Source: Mesostigma viride (Eukaryota > Streptophyta > Mesostigmatophyceae > Mesostigmatales > Mesostigmataceae). Taken from it: DNA of 64,000 nt. Position numbers and translations under genes: made by a program. Below, in pieces: positions 1 through 26,798 of the stretch. Each line of letters starts with the position of its first letter. Within the stretch, counting starts at the first letter, position 1. Location: positions 1,941,133 through 2,005,132 of the forward strand of contig RPFO01000436.1 of the NCBI GenBank assembly GCA_009746045.1, given 5' to 3'. Under the pieces are notes generated by a model. That model had not been told where the DNA came from and ran no database searches. It was given only the letters and a program-made list of their open reading frames with translations.

Positions 1-159
1 CACATGCCTCCATGCGCTAACAGTTCTTGCTGCTTGACTTTATTTTGTTGCGCGCACCGCCTGGCCCCTTGCACCTGGCCCCTCGCCCGGCCGTTCGCTT
101 TGGCCCCTCGTTTGGTCCCTCTCCCGGCCCCTTTTTGCCGGCCCACTCGACGGCGACAG

Positions 160-14418
<14,259 letters not shown>

Positions 14419-14984
14419 GACGAAACGAAGTTTCTCATGCCTCTCAAGAGGGTGGCAACATTCATGGCTCTAAAGGCATGCCTCCGCGGCGGTCGACTGT
14501 CACGGCCAGCGGATGGGCTGCTAAGAACGAGCATGTGGTCCATCCCGTTTCATGATCAAGCATGGGGACTGCTGACGAACCAATTGCAGTCGCTACAAGT
14601 ACAAAACTTGTTACAGTGGCTTTGTTATACACGCCGATGGGCAGGAAATTCGTAAGGCTTTGTGTTGCATGATGACAGGGGTGTATGGATGCATGGGATC
14701 GCTGTTGCATGTGTGGAAGCATGCTTGTCTGCATCTGTATCTGGTGCAGCACAGGAAGGAAATTTATCTATTGCTGCGGGGATATTGGGGGGGGGGGTCT
14801 CATTTTCCAGACCCCAGGCTCCCTCAAAGGAAGTTCACATAGAACTTACCATAGTAACCACACGTTCTGTGTGCGGCGTTGTTATCAAGCATTGATGCAT
14901 GGACTAAATCCCAGCTAGGGTGTCTCCACATTGCCAGGAGATTTCCATAAAAGTTGCCCCAAGTACTTAGGTCCAAGCAAAAAA
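14419..14984. other. ORC4 3' flank, nothing recognised
   Basis: The stretch holds the ORC4 3' untranslated region of unknown length. I see no close TGTAA signal and no coding signal. A run of nine or more G lies near 14788. Confidence 0.5.
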
Positions 14985-15166
14985 GTATCGCATCCACAGT
15001 TGGGCCTGCACCATGATGCCGAGAGCTAGGTCCATCTGTGGCCTGCCCACTTGAGGCAGTAAGAGAAGCTAGGGCACCCTCCCTCCTCGTTGTGTAAAGG
15101 GGTTTGAAGGTGCCTTTATTGGTACCCACGTGAAGCAGTCTACGTGCTTTTAATTTAATTTTATTC
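14985..15166 (+). mobile_element. SINE-like element, family S2 copy a
   Basis: This copy shares the core GGCCTGCCCACTTGAGGCAG, then CTCCCTCCTCGTTGTGTA, then a 3' hairpin CACGTGAAGCAGTCTACGTG followed by a degenerate TTTTAATTTAATT tail. The same order is found at 17200-17400 and, reversed, at 16558-16775. The 5' end is not defined. Confidence 0.55.
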
Positions 15167-16094
15167 CAAAGGCATTCAAGGTAATCTAAAGATAGCTGGA
15201 CACCTAGTAGGTGTGCGCACAGATCAGGTAGACACATTAGATAGATTATAGCGCTGGCACTAAGCCCGCTCAAGCAGGGCGCTTTGTACCATTACCAGGA
15301 ACTTGGAAGGCTTGGCGCTGGCTCTGCGTGGCAACTGAGGTGCATGCCCCCAAAATTGGACTTTTTGGAAAATGCTACTAATGCAAAAGGGGGGTTTCGC
15401 CCCCGGGAAAATGGGCATTTCAGTGCCCACGTACGTACGGGGACATGGAATCATCAGTTTTATCACTTGATGTCCAGATGGAGGAAGATGATTCTCACAG
15501 ACCGATGATAGCCGATGGCAGAAGCCCCCAAAACCTAACGTTAGCCACATATTAAAACAGTGTGTGGGGAAGGCGTACGTGCATGTGACGAAACATGGTA
15601 AAAACATTATAGGGTTCGGACCGTGCATATTAAAAAAATTAAATTAAATTATAACATGCCTCCGTGGGGAGGTCATGTAGCACATATTCCATGATGGATG
15701 GGGTGGAGGAAGCCGCGTGATCGAACTATCCTAACTCTAAGCTATCTAGAAAATCCTAACTACACTACTCATCAAAACGCCGCCTCCGCTTGGGGGGAGG
15801 TGGCTTGCCCACAGGGTCGGGCGTGTGCGCCTTGACAATCTTCTTCCACCGCGTCTTGTCCTGCATGACAGTCCAAAGACGGGAGAGAGAGTGGATGCGG
15901 TGCTCACCGTGCGTATGTGGCCAGCCATACCATGTGCAACGCCAATGCAGGGTAGAACGTAACCATGCATGCCTCTAGCCAGCTAAGCAGTAGCCAACAG
16001 ACATCGACCCCCCAACCTAGCTAGCTATGCGTCTCGCATAGCACTGCTTGTTTAATCACGTCTCCATAGCAATGTAATGCTCACACGGGTCATA
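15167..16094. other. No gene recognised
   Basis: AT-rich to mixed sequence. Short open frames here show no family motif and no codon bias that I can recognise. Confidence 0.4.
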
Positions 16095-16293
16095 ATGCAT
16101 GCCCACAGGGGATCGATGCCGCATCGTTCCGACGGGTCCGATTGTGCACCCTAGCTGTGGCATGCCTGTGGCATGAGGGAAGGGGGGGGTCTCTTCCCCC
16201 CTGGCCCCTGCCCGTTGTGCGCACTCTGGTGCTCCGTGACTTCCCAATGGGCTGCACGTGTTTAATTAATTAATTGATTAATTAATTAATTGG
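16095..16293 (+). mobile_element. SINE-like element, family S1 copy a
   Basis: Contains CTGTGGCATGCCTGTGGCAT, then a hairpin of the type CTCCGTGACTTCCCAATGGG, then a (TTAA)n tail. The same order occurs reversed at 43230-43454, where target duplications prove insertion. Confidence 0.6.
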
Positions 16294-16344
16294 AACGTAC
16301 TAATTGAGAGCTGCCGGTTTGGGAGAATCATATAAAGGCCGGCT

Positions 16345-17110
16345 CTCCCGCCCGGAGCCTGAGGGTTTGTAGGGGCATGACCAGCCAGGGATATTCACCC
16401 ACAACCCCCTTTGCCTTTGGCCGGAAGACCTTCATATATATCCTCTCCAAAGCTATAACTCCATTGCTGCAAACAGATGGGCACCCCTGCATGCACATGC
16501 TCGGCTCATAGGCAGCCCGCTGCACACTGCATGTACACGGCGCATATGCCCCTGGTTAATTAATTAATTAATAAGCACGTGACTGCGTCACGTGGGTGCC
16601 AATACAGAGTAAAGGGACCTTCAACCCTATAGTAGTACTTATGCAGTTTATACACAACGAGGAGGAGGGACGGCGCCCTAGCTTCTCTCACTGCCGCAAG
16701 TGGGCAGGCCCCAGAGTGCTCTCTCCACAGTGCTCATGGTGCCGGGGCGCAACACTGTGGGTGCAATACAACCAATTACTTAATTAAAAAATTAGACTCG
16801 TGCTCCCGTTGGGGAGTCACGGAGTACAACCAGTGCAATACCATAGGTAGGCTGACGCATAGCTTATGCCACAAAGGTGAGGTGGGCTCAAGACGTCGGC
16901 TAAGGCGCAAGCTGATGGCCACAAGGCCTGCCAGAGCTGATTGAAGACCTGTACTATAACGCTGTGCGCCTATGCCCCTGGTTGGGTGTCAACAATCCAT
17001 ACTCTTATTTACCATGAGCAGCCAGCTAGGGGGTTGTGGGTAAACCCATGCAGGTGTGCCTGTAAAAACCGTCTGAGGCTCCGGGTCGAGAGGCCTTCAT
17101 ATCTTCCCAC
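16345..17110. repeat. Imperfect inverted repeat arms flanking SINE copies
   Basis: The left arm at about 16345-16440 (CCCGGAGCCTGAGGG, CACCCACAACCCCCT) is the reverse complement, imperfectly, of the right arm at about 17020-17105 (AGGGGGTTGTGGGT, CTGAGGCTCCGGG). The arms may be the termini of an older element into which the SINEs at 16558-16963 inserted. Confidence 0.5.
16558..16963 (-). mobile_element. Two SINE-like copies (S2 b then S1 b), minus strand
   Basis: The first copy reads, in reverse complement, to the 3' hairpin CACGTGACGCAGTCACGTG and a TTAATTAATTAATTAA tail. The second ends in the S1 hairpin CTCCCCAACGGGAGCACGAG with a decayed TTAATT tail near 16781-16795. The pair is flanked by a near-perfect direct repeat, GCGCATATGCCCCTGGTT at about 16540-16557 and GCGCCTATGCCCCTGGTT at about 16966-16983, which fits a target-site duplication. 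Confidence 0.6.
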
Positions 17111-17199
17111 ACTGGCACCTCTCAAGGAGCTCCAAGCCTATCTGCATGTTACCTCTGGACAACGGAATCCGCTATGCTTTTGCTAAGTACTTCTTCAGT

Positions 17200-17400
17200 T
17201 GTCATATTGCACCAACTGAGATGGGACCTCTACGACTGCACACCATACCATCATGCAGAAAGAGTCGTGACTGTGGCCTGCCCACTTGAGGCAATGCGAA
17301 AGAAGTTAGGGCGCCCTCCCTCCTGGCCTCCTCATTGCGTGTATAGGGGTCGACCGTTGAAGGCTCCTTCATTGGTACCCATGTGACGCAGTCACGTGCG
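17200..17400 (+). mobile_element. SINE-like element, family S2 copy c
   Basis: Same core as copy a (CTGCCCACTTGAGGCAATG, CGCCCTCCCTCCT) and the 3' hairpin ATGTGACGCAGTCACGTGCG. The TTAA tail is missing, so the copy is 3'-truncated or old. Confidence 0.5.
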
Positions 17401-17499
17401 TAGTGACTCGTGTACACGGAGTTACTCTGAGTCGCTGGGTGGATCCTGATTCCTCTGGCTGGGGTGCTCAGCTGGTGCACAAAGCCCATCTTAGGGCTT

Positions 17500-17975
17500 C
17501 CATGCCCTCGTATTGGCGCAGTCCTTCTTCAAGTGCCTGAATCCCTGACAGGCGAAGCACTGGACACGCTTCAAGGCCTATGATGGCGTCCATCGTTGCC
17601 CCCATAACGGCCACCGTCATCTTCCCTCGAGGCGGGCTCAACCCATCTGTGTTGGCACGCTTCTTGGGATGGCTGTTGCCCTGCTGGACTGGCTGCCTAC
17701 CCTGGCCCTGCCCCTCCTGCCAGGCTGCCACTTGCGCTTACCATGCCATCTCTTGCCGCCCCTGTGGCGCCGCTTGCCTGGGTTGGCAGGGTGGTCTGCG
17801 GATGGCGCCTGGATTGATAATCTCACGTGCATGGCCTTCACCGTCTTGCCGGTAGCTGCTGCCTCCTTCTCCAAGAGTCCTTGACGACGTCCACAAACTC
17901 AGCCATGCCCTTCCTTCCCTGTTCAATACCACACTGGTTCTTTGCCAGGCCTCACGCAACGCTCAGCTGCTCAGC
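17500..17975 (-). pseudogene. Retrotransposon gag remnant with CCHC zinc knuckle
   Basis: Read on the minus strand, about 17570-17500 encodes CFACQGFRHLKKDC, an exact C-x2-C-x4-H-x4-C knuckle, followed by a stop. Upstream of it (17900-17640) is a very basic stretch with HRGGKRWHGKRKWQ, as is usual between capsid and knuckle. Frames before that are broken. No protease or reverse transcriptase follows; SINE copies occupy that side. It is an isolated gag fragment of an LTR element, superfamily undetermined. Confidence 0.6.
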
Positions 17976-19177
17976 TCGCTCCTGCGGCCAGCAAGGCAGG
18001 CTGGCGACCCTCTCCAACGTAGAAATACGCCAGGCCTGTGTGGTGACCGACGTGTTGTGCCGACAAGATTGCACGCTGCGCCAGCAGGTACCACATGCAC
18101 TAGTAATATTTTCAACTATGTCAACTGAAATCTAGTCAATCTATTTTGCTAGGCACATGTTTACCTACCCGCCAATGCCACTGCACCGTGTAGGTGATCC
18201 CACCACTACAGCTGAACTAGACATGCCCTTGCATTTTCCAAAGTCGAAGTCCGCAGCTCTTCCGTTCATTGGGTTACCATCGGGGGAGCTAGGAGAGGGC
18301 CGGGCGATCGACGTGCACACCGTAGTGATGCTGCCCGGAAATTCCAAAGAAACCTTGCAATGTCGGCCTAATGACGTTGTTGATGTTTACCTTGGTACAC
18401 TTATAAAGTACTATTGCGCATGAAAATCTTGAAAACTTGCGCATCATGCATGCCAATTGCCAGTGGTAAACGCAAGCAAGCAGGTCATGCTGACCGTGAT
18501 CTGGGCAGGGGGCACGACGCCTTTGGGAAACGCTCCTAAGGCATCAAGCATAGTTGTGCTTATCTAGCATACTGCAGTTCAAACCGACCCCCGGCCCGCG
18601 GTATTCCCACTGTTTCCTGTGCAGCTCGTGCCATCAGTACACTGAGTCGGTGAACCGGATCGGACCGGAACTATACCCGGCCATTCGCCGGGGTTTGCCG
18701 CCTTCAATGGTCCATCTCGCGACCAAGAAAGTGCTACGCGGTGGCCAAGTTCCCATCGCCGCCAACGTTAGTAGTTTACATTTCGGAATGTAGGAATCTA
18801 ATCTGGCGACTACTCGATCGACGCCATGATGCCACTGGCACGGTTCGGACGTTCGTAACCGGGCCCATGCCATGACTGAGTCGCCCATGAGTCGCATGAC
18901 AAGATTGGCGGGAGCGCGCAGGCGCCAAAGGGTTTTTCGCGGGAGTCCCGATATGGCAAGCAACACTGAACGTGGCCCACCGAATCAATGCGCACCACCA
19001 AACGCTGCTTACCCATAGGGGGGGACACGCGTAATAAGTCCAGCTGCTGTTATTCGCCTATATTGGTTGACCACGCGGGGTTTCGCGATAATAAAAGGCG
19101 ATCGAAGCCAGCAATTTGTGGTCGGCTCAAGGACGTAGTACAGCCTCGCTCGGCTCACGCCATCGACAGAAGACGCA
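17976..19177. other. Intergenic, no gene recognised; 5' flank of the PLP enzyme gene
   Basis: Open frames at 18157-18423 and 18554-18793 show no recognisable motif. The last few hundred bases before 19178 should hold the promoter; I see no clear TATA box. Confidence 0.4.
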
Positions 19178-20461
19178 ATGTCGTTCTTAGCTAGCAAGAA
19201 AACCCATGTCGGCAAGCGGAAGCTGCACCCGGAAACACAGATGCTCAATTATGGCTACGATCCGCGCCTTTCCGAAGGCGCCGTGAAACCACCCGTGTTT
19301 TTGACCTCGACTTTCGTTTTCAACAGCGCGGACGAAGGCCGCGACTTTTTCGACTACGTTCAAGGACGGCGTGAGCCGCCCGAAGGGAAAAGCGGCGGAT
19401 TGGTCTACTCCCGCTTCAACCATCCCAATAGCGAAATTGTCGAGGACAGGTTGGCCGTTTATGAGGGTGCCGAAAACTGCGCCCTCTTCTCCTCGGGAAT
19501 GTCCGCTATCTCGACAGCCCTGCTCGCCTACGTGCGCCCCGGCGAGGTGATCCTGCATTCACAGCCGCTCTATGGCGGCACCGAGACCCTGCTAAGCAAA
19601 TTCTTCCGCAATTTGACTATCCATGCCGTCGGCTTCAGCGACGGCACCGACGAGACCAAGGTTCGCGAGGCCGCGCGCCAGGCGGCGACGCTGGGCCGCG
19701 TGGCGTTGATCCTGGTCGAAACGCCCGCGAACCCGACAAACAGCCTGGTGGACATCGCGCTCATGGCGCGCGTGGCGGACGAGATTGCGCAGCAGCAGGG
19801 ATCCCGCCCCCACGTTGCCTGCGACAACACACTCCTGGGTCCCATCTTCCAGCAGCCGCTCGCGCTGGGAGCGGACATCTCTCTCTACTCGCTCACAAAG
19901 TACGTGGGCGGCCACTCTGACCTGGTCGCCGGCGCCGTCATGGGAACCAAGGCGATCATCACGCCGATCCGACTACTGCGTGGCGCGATCGGCACGCAGC
20001 TGGACCCCCACTCGAGCTGGATGATCGGGCGGTCCCTGGAGACCCTGTCGCTGCGCATGGAGAAGGCCTGGCGCAACGCGGAGGCCGTGGCGGCCTTCTT
20101 GCGCGATCATCCAAAGGTGGACAAGCTCTACTGGCTGCCGTACCTGGACCCTGAGAGCCCTGCGGGGAAGACCTTCCGTAACCAGTGCCAGGGCGCGGGG
20201 TCAACTTTCTCGTTTGACATAAAAGGTGGCCAGGATGCCGCATTTCGTTTCCTGAACGCGGTTGTGCTGTTCAAGCTGGCGGTCAGCCTGGGCGGCACCG
20301 AGTCACTGGCGAGCCACCCCGCGAGCACCACTCACTCGGGCATCCCTGTGGACGTGCGGCAGCGCATCGGCATCAGCGCATCGACCATCCGCTTGTCAAT
20401 CGGAATCGAGAACGCAGACGACCTGGTCGAGGATATCCGCCTGGCAATAGAGGAGGCGTGA
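19178..20461 (+). CDS. PLP-dependent cystathionine gamma-synthase family enzyme, intronless
   Basis: A complete 427-residue protein of the Cys/Met-metabolism PLP family (fold type I). Family members perform gamma-replacement or gamma-elimination on homoserine-derived or sulfur amino acids (cystathionine synthase or lyase, methionine gamma-lyase, O-acetylhomoserine sulfhydrylase). Seen: YSRFNHP (77-83; Tyr77 and Arg79 bind the cofactor phosphate across the dimer), SSGMSAIS (105-112), stacking Tyr132 in LYGG, Asp216 in ACDNT, Schiff-base Lys241 in [19 protein letters not shown] (370-377) and the carboxylate-binding Arg405 in STIRLSIG. Length is normal. The start at 19178 is chosen because [20 protein letters not shown] resembles the N-terminus of alphaproteobacterial family members as I remember them. 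The gene has no introns while neighbouring ORC4 has at least 13, which suggests acquisition from a bacterium or a retrocopy. No targeting peptide is evident. Exact substrate cannot be decided from the sequence. Confidence 0.9.
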   Translation: MSFLASKKTHVGKRKLHPETQMLNYGYDPRLSEGAVKPPVFLTSTFVFNSADEGRDFFDYVQGRREPPEGKSGGLVYSRFNHPNSEIVEDRLAVYEGAENCALFSSGMSAISTALLAYVRPGEVILHSQPLYGGTETLLSKFFRNLTIHAVGFSDGTDETKVREAARQAATLGRVALILVETPANPTNSLVDIALMARVADEIAQQQGSRPHVACDNTLLGPIFQQPLALGADISLYSLTKYVGGHSDLVAGAVMGTKAIITPIRLLRGAIGTQLDPHSSWMIGRSLETLSLRMEKAWRNAEAVAAFLRDHPKVDKLYWLPYLDPESPAGKTFRNQCQGAGSTFSFDIKGGQDAAFRFLNAVVLFKLAVSLGGTESLASHPASTTHSGIPVDVRQRIGISASTIRLSIGIENADDLVEDIRLAIEEA

Positions 20462-20537
20462 GCCATTGCATGGTGGTGCAGCCAACCACACCCATTGTCC
20501 CCAGTGGCGAGCGTGGGGTCAAGCCCTGATCATCATA

Positions 20538-20542
20538 TGTAA
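20538..20542 (+). terminator. TGTAA poly(A) signal
   Basis: TGTAA stands 77 bases after the stop of the PLP enzyme gene. It is the usual polyadenylation signal of chlorophyte algae, and supports real transcription of the intronless gene. Confidence 0.5.
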
Positions 20543-20975
20543 ATATACGCATGTCGACAATAACAAATGTCCCTCAGATTGCCTTGTGGGCCGCGCACAT
20601 GGCATACGGCCGTGTCACCGGGCAGCTGACATCAGCACCTAGCTCACTCTGCCTGCTGGCATGTGCCATGTCTGTCGTAGGCTCGTAGCTTTGTAGCCAA
20701 CAGTCCAGCAGAGGTGAGGCGAGTGCCCACCATGATGTTGCAGTTTGCGCTGCAGTTTCGTACAAAATGTGTTCATGCAACTGCATGCAGCATGCTGTCA
20801 AGGCAAGAAAGGATTGCTGACGGTTTATGATTGTTTAAGTTTGTAAAGTGTGGCGCAGGCATCAAGTTATTTGCGTGGGGCCTAGCTTGCCATGTACCAA
20901 GCGCCATAGGCCGCTCCTCTGCGAGTCCCTGCCATGGCAGTGAAAATCCCAGTCACTGGATGCTTCATCCACAGG
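20543..20975. other. No gene recognised
   Basis: Downstream flank of the PLP enzyme gene without coding signal. Confidence 0.4.
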
Positions 20976-21045
20976 CATTAATTAATTAATTAATTAAGGC
21001 ATTAATTAATTAATTAACACGTAGACAGCGTCTACGTGCGTCCCC
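20976..21045 (-). mobile_element. Hairpin plus (TTAA)n tail, SINE 3' end type
   Basis: Two (TTAA)n blocks separated by GGCA, followed by the hairpin ACGTAGACAGCGTCTACGT. Read on the minus strand this is the same hairpin-then-TTAA design as in families S1 and S2, with a different stem sequence. Confidence 0.5.
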
Positions 21046-22853
21046 CGGCATGCTGGTTTTAATACATAATCACGACTCTTGTTGAACTCTTGCAGCGTTT
21101 ATTGGTCAAGGACTATGACCGAGCCATTATGCTCCGTCAAGTCCGATGTTTTTTGCAACGTCACCCACATCTGTTCGGTGCTGCCCCTTGGCACAAGCTC
21201 TACAAACAGGTCGTGGACCGGCTGGATCGCATAGTATCTCCGCACATCTGAACCCTGTGATGCCAGATCTCCTTTGCGGCCGTTCCGAGCTTGGCACTGG
21301 ATTCGTTGTCCACATCGTCGCGTCGCTGCCGCAACACGATGTTTTCTGGCATCCGCGGGCTTTTGGTTCCCGCCGCACATTTGAAAGTGCTGTCCTCCGG
21401 CTTTTTGCCTTTGCACCGTGTGCAGTTTCTTGGACGTTTGGAATCATGGCATGGCTAACGTGATGACTGACTAGCTAGACCTTTTCAGTGGTTTTCCATT
21501 TGCGGGTATTTCCTCGTAAATGGTGGGAGAGCGATCGCAGCAATGGTGCTCACCACTAGACACTCCCGGCCAGTTAGGCTCGAAACACACGCCCTGATCA
21601 AGCATGCTGTTTCCGGCCCCACCGTCTAGGTCATCTAGTCGCTCCACACGTAAGCCAGCCATAATTTCAATGCACAAGGATACACATTTTCATCACCATT
21701 CATCTTCATCATCCTGAACGACTCGAAAACGCGGAAAAGATAACGGCAGGCTCGAGCTACCATGGTCCGGATTCTCCCGATTTCTGGCCTGCGCTGGTTG
21801 TCTCTTTGACATAATCGCCGTGGACCTGTGGTCATTGCCTAGCTTGTTCCTGGGCATATACTAAATTTGTGAATTCCACTCATCATATTTGTTACGAGCC
21901 GCACCAGCGACTCCGATCAAGATCCTAGTCTAGCGTGGGCTACGCCTGAATGGACCCGGAATATCTGCTATCCGCCAGGACTACGTGAATGTAGCCCTGA
22001 ATTCTAGCTAGTACGCGGACTTACTAGCTAGGCCCTGAATGCACAACTAGATAAATTATGCTAATTATGCATGTACATGGAATGCACGAAGGGCGTAAGT
22101 GCAGCCCAGATTTGACCCCTGGTTCGGCAGACGAGTTTTACTCAAGTCGACTTCATTCCAAACCAAATATAGGAAGCCATTGTCACCTACGACATTTGTC
22201 CAAGACGGCGTGCATGCCAGCGGGTCGGCCGGGGGCCGAATCTCTAGCGCTGCAATTAATATCAGCAGTAGATGTACATAGTATCCGCCAGTCTGGCATG
22301 CACCCGGTACCTGGCAGTCCGGGGTACAGACCAGTAACACACCAAACCGAAAGCAAAGCCACGGGTACCTGGGCCGACTGATGGAATAACTCGGCCAAGT
22401 CCCCGAATCTAACATAATAACTATCGAAAGTCTCAAACAATATCAAAATGACTTTCGACTGACCAAACTAATTTATTTTAGGAATTGTTACGCCCAAACA
22501 TGGGTTAGGGCCGTAACAATATTGTTGACCAATATATAGCCAGTCTCTGCACGCGCACTTTTTAAACCTTGTTTGATGTTTGTTGTTACTAAGCCACTGT
22601 ACTATTCAACCGTGGAGCAAATTTCTGCCACCCAGTTCCATAGATTGATGCAACCCTTGTTTTTTGTTGTTGTTTGAAGCGATGTCACAGGTCGCATGCC
22701 GGGTTGATACTCTGTACGCAACTACCCACAATGCAGGGGCTTAAGCCTCTTTGGCCAGGGGCTTTGCACGTGAAGTTATCACGAGCTTGCCTGCAGTATA
22801 ATTAGCTAGTTACGTAGACTGGCGTATACACTACCAACTACTACTACTACTAC
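21046..22853. other. About 1.8 kb with nothing identified
   Basis: No gene, RNA gene or known element could be supported. Minus-strand open frames at 21099-21447 and 22065-22436 show no family motif. The stretch ends in a short (CTA)n run at about 22838-22853. Confidence 0.4.
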
Positions 22854-23318
22854 TACACCCTCCGCATTGGTAGGTATACTAAATAATTATGAGGCTAGGC
22901 GCCGGCCAGCTGCAAACGATAAATAAAACAAAAGAATTTTAATTAACTAATTCCCAAGTGAACTGTAGTTTTTGAAGCTACCAAACAAACAAAGAAAGTG
23001 TAAATAAATATTATCTTCCTGTCACGTGTGCAGCTTTCTCGCTAACAAACAAAGAAATATTAAATCTCTGGCTGAAAAATGTGCTTTTCCTAGCCGTAAG
23101 AGCAGTGCATCCGGCTGGGTTATACAGAACAAAGTCAACAAACAAAGAATTATTAAATTTCGCAGCCAGTTCAACGGTTGTTCGGTAACCAAACAAACAA
23201 ACTAATAATTAATTAATTGGGCGGGCACAGTAGCACTTTCAACCAATAAAACGCTATTGTCTAATTCCGAAGGGCCTTTCGGCTGAACCGAATTAAAACT
23301 ACCAATGCGGAGGGTGTA
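22854..23318. mobile_element. MITE with 20-bp perfect terminal inverted repeats
   Basis: The left end TACACCCTCCGCATTGGTAG (22854-22873) is repeated exactly in inverse at 23299-23318. The 465-bp interior is AT-rich and non-coding. It carries four spaced copies of AACAAACAAAG-type motifs (about 22983, 23043, 23137 and 23187), three of them followed by an AT-rich AATATT/ATTAAAT stretch. Both ends abut (CTA)n runs, so the target duplication cannot be defined; TA or a 3-bp duplication are both possible. Confidence 0.8.
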
Positions 23319-24789
<1,471 letters not shown>

Positions 24790-24831
24790 TTAAAGAAACT
24801 GTGGCTGAACTGTGGTTCAGCCTGCACTGAG

Positions 24832-26218
24832 GAATCGGGGTTCTTTGAACGGAGTTTCTTCTATACGTGAATGCGGGAACAAGAGGCCGCTGGATGAGCG
24901 GCTTATAGGTCGTAGTGTTTACTCGTAGCTGTTTGGCTAGAGCTTTTGTGATTAGTAGATGCAATATAGTGCATGGTTGAAAAATGAATTAAATAAAATG
25001 TGCGTTCCGCGCTTGGGTTGATTGTACCCGGGCGGAACGGGGCGTGAGGTGCAGTGCCCCTGAAAAGAACAACCTACGCATTATTTAATACTAGCCGTGC
25101 AGATTCGGGATATTCTACCCCCGGTCTGTACGGTTAGCGTCTTACTAGCATCCACTAAACATAAGGGTTTAATGACGTCAGTTAGCTAGGGATAAGGGAG
25201 GTTTTGCGACTAAAAGCCGCTCTGGCTGGTTTTGTCTGCCTCTTTCTTTGCTCGTTGTCGTTGCGGCGGCAGCCGCAGCTATGGGTGCTGCGGAGCAAAA
25301 TCCCAAAAGCACTGGTTGCACTGGCCACTTGGCCAGTGGTGAGACTTCCAGTTGTTAACCGGCCAGGCGTAGTTCCTCGCCCGGTTAACTAAAAGAAAAG
25401 AAAATGATTACCTCCGGTCCGCACCTTTTCCCCAGCTTGGGGTCTTTGGTGGGCCGGATGCCGTGACAGGTGCTCAACTGTCGCTTGGTCGGCCCAGTGC
25501 GCGAGCTGGTGCTCCGTACCTGGGGATGCTTGCACCCCGGGTTGGAGCCGGATGGCTGGCACTGGCGACCCGTGTCTCGGTCCGCGGCCTGCGGCTTTTT
25601 CTTCGGAAATTGCTGCTGGCCAGCAAACTTTGCAATTGCCTTCCGCCGAGGGGGGGGTGGTTGGGGCTGGGGACGGCGATGGGAAAAGCGCCTAAGCTAG
25701 AAATTTTTTCCCCACGCATAGAAACCTCGGGGGGGAATGCGGTCTTGGCTGAACGGACTCTCGTTCAGCCAGGTGCCTGGGGCTGTGGCCTCGGGCATCC
25801 GGGCTGGCGGGGCCTGGGCTAGGTCCACGTTTTTTCTCGAAGCACCCCGGGTCTATGGGGAGACGGCCATAGCGGTACCGACTCGGGGCCCCGAGAGGGG
25901 TCATGATAGGCTGGCCGTGCGCAATCGCAGTGCAAATGCGCTGGGCCTTTTTGGGCCTGGCCATGCATCCACAGCCGCCGGGCACACGCCTCCCGATGTG
26001 GGGGGGCTCCCGTTTTGCGGCAGGGCGGTCACTTGTGACAACGAGCAAGGTGGAGTGCGGCTTCAAGGGAAAGCCAGGGCGGGGGTGATTGGGCAACGTA
26101 CTTCATGAAGGGCCTTGAACGGCGTGCCTCCGGGCATGTCAATTAGTGTCACATGTATGCTTCCACTTATTGTTTTAATGAAGATGCTGGTTTTTGTGGG
26201 AGCTACGTGGGACATGAA
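24832..26218. repeat. Non-coding element A-middle-B, full copy
   Basis: Segment A (24832-25253, 422 bp) and segment B (26091-26218, 128 bp) both recur, nearly identical, in the adjacent copy. Between them lies an 837-bp GC-rich middle without a recognisable coding region. Confidence 0.85.
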
Positions 26219-26798
26219 TCGGGGTTCTTTGAACGGAGTTTCTTCTATACGTGAATGCGGGAACAAGAGGCCGCTGGATGAGCGGCTTATAGGTCGTAGT
26301 GTTTACTCGTAGCTGTTTGGCTAGAGCTTTTGTGATTAGTAGATGCAATATAGTGCATGGTTGAAAAATGAATTAAATAAAATGTGCGTTCCGCGCTTGG
26401 GTTGATTATACCCGGGCGGAACGGGGCGTGAGGTGCAGTGCCCCTGAAAAGAACAACCTACGCATTATTTAATACTAGCCGTGCAGATTCGGGATATTCT
26501 ACCCCCGGTCTGTACGGTTAGCGTCTTACTAGCATCCACTAAACATAAGGGTTTAATGACGTCAGTTAGCTAGGGATAAGGGAGGTTTTGCGACTAAAAG
26601 CCGCTCTGGCTGGTTTTGTCGGCCTCTTTCTTTGCTCCCCACCCACCCACCCGTGTCTTGGTTGCCTCTAGGGCAACGTACTTCATGAAGGGCCTTGAAC
26701 GGCGTGCCTCCGGGCATGTCAATTAGTGTCACATGTATGCTTCCACTTATTGTTTTAATGAAGATGCTGGTTTTTGTGGGAGCTACGTGGGACATGAA
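26216..26798. repeat. Element A-middle-B, internally deleted copy
   Basis: Segment A (26216-26637) follows directly on the preceding B. Here only 33 bp, beginning with a (CCCA)n run, separate it from B (26671-26798). It is a head-to-tail deleted derivative of the copy at 24832-26218. No target duplication is clear. Confidence 0.85.

Noticed and set aside
18157-18423. An 88-codon frame before the PLP enzyme gene as a separate gene.
   Set aside because: No recognisable motif, no homologue known to me, and length within chance expectation.
25463-26108. GC-rich open frames on both strands (119, 123 and 134 codons).
   Set aside because: No family motif, overlapping frames on both strands, and location in the middle part of a non-coding A-B element.
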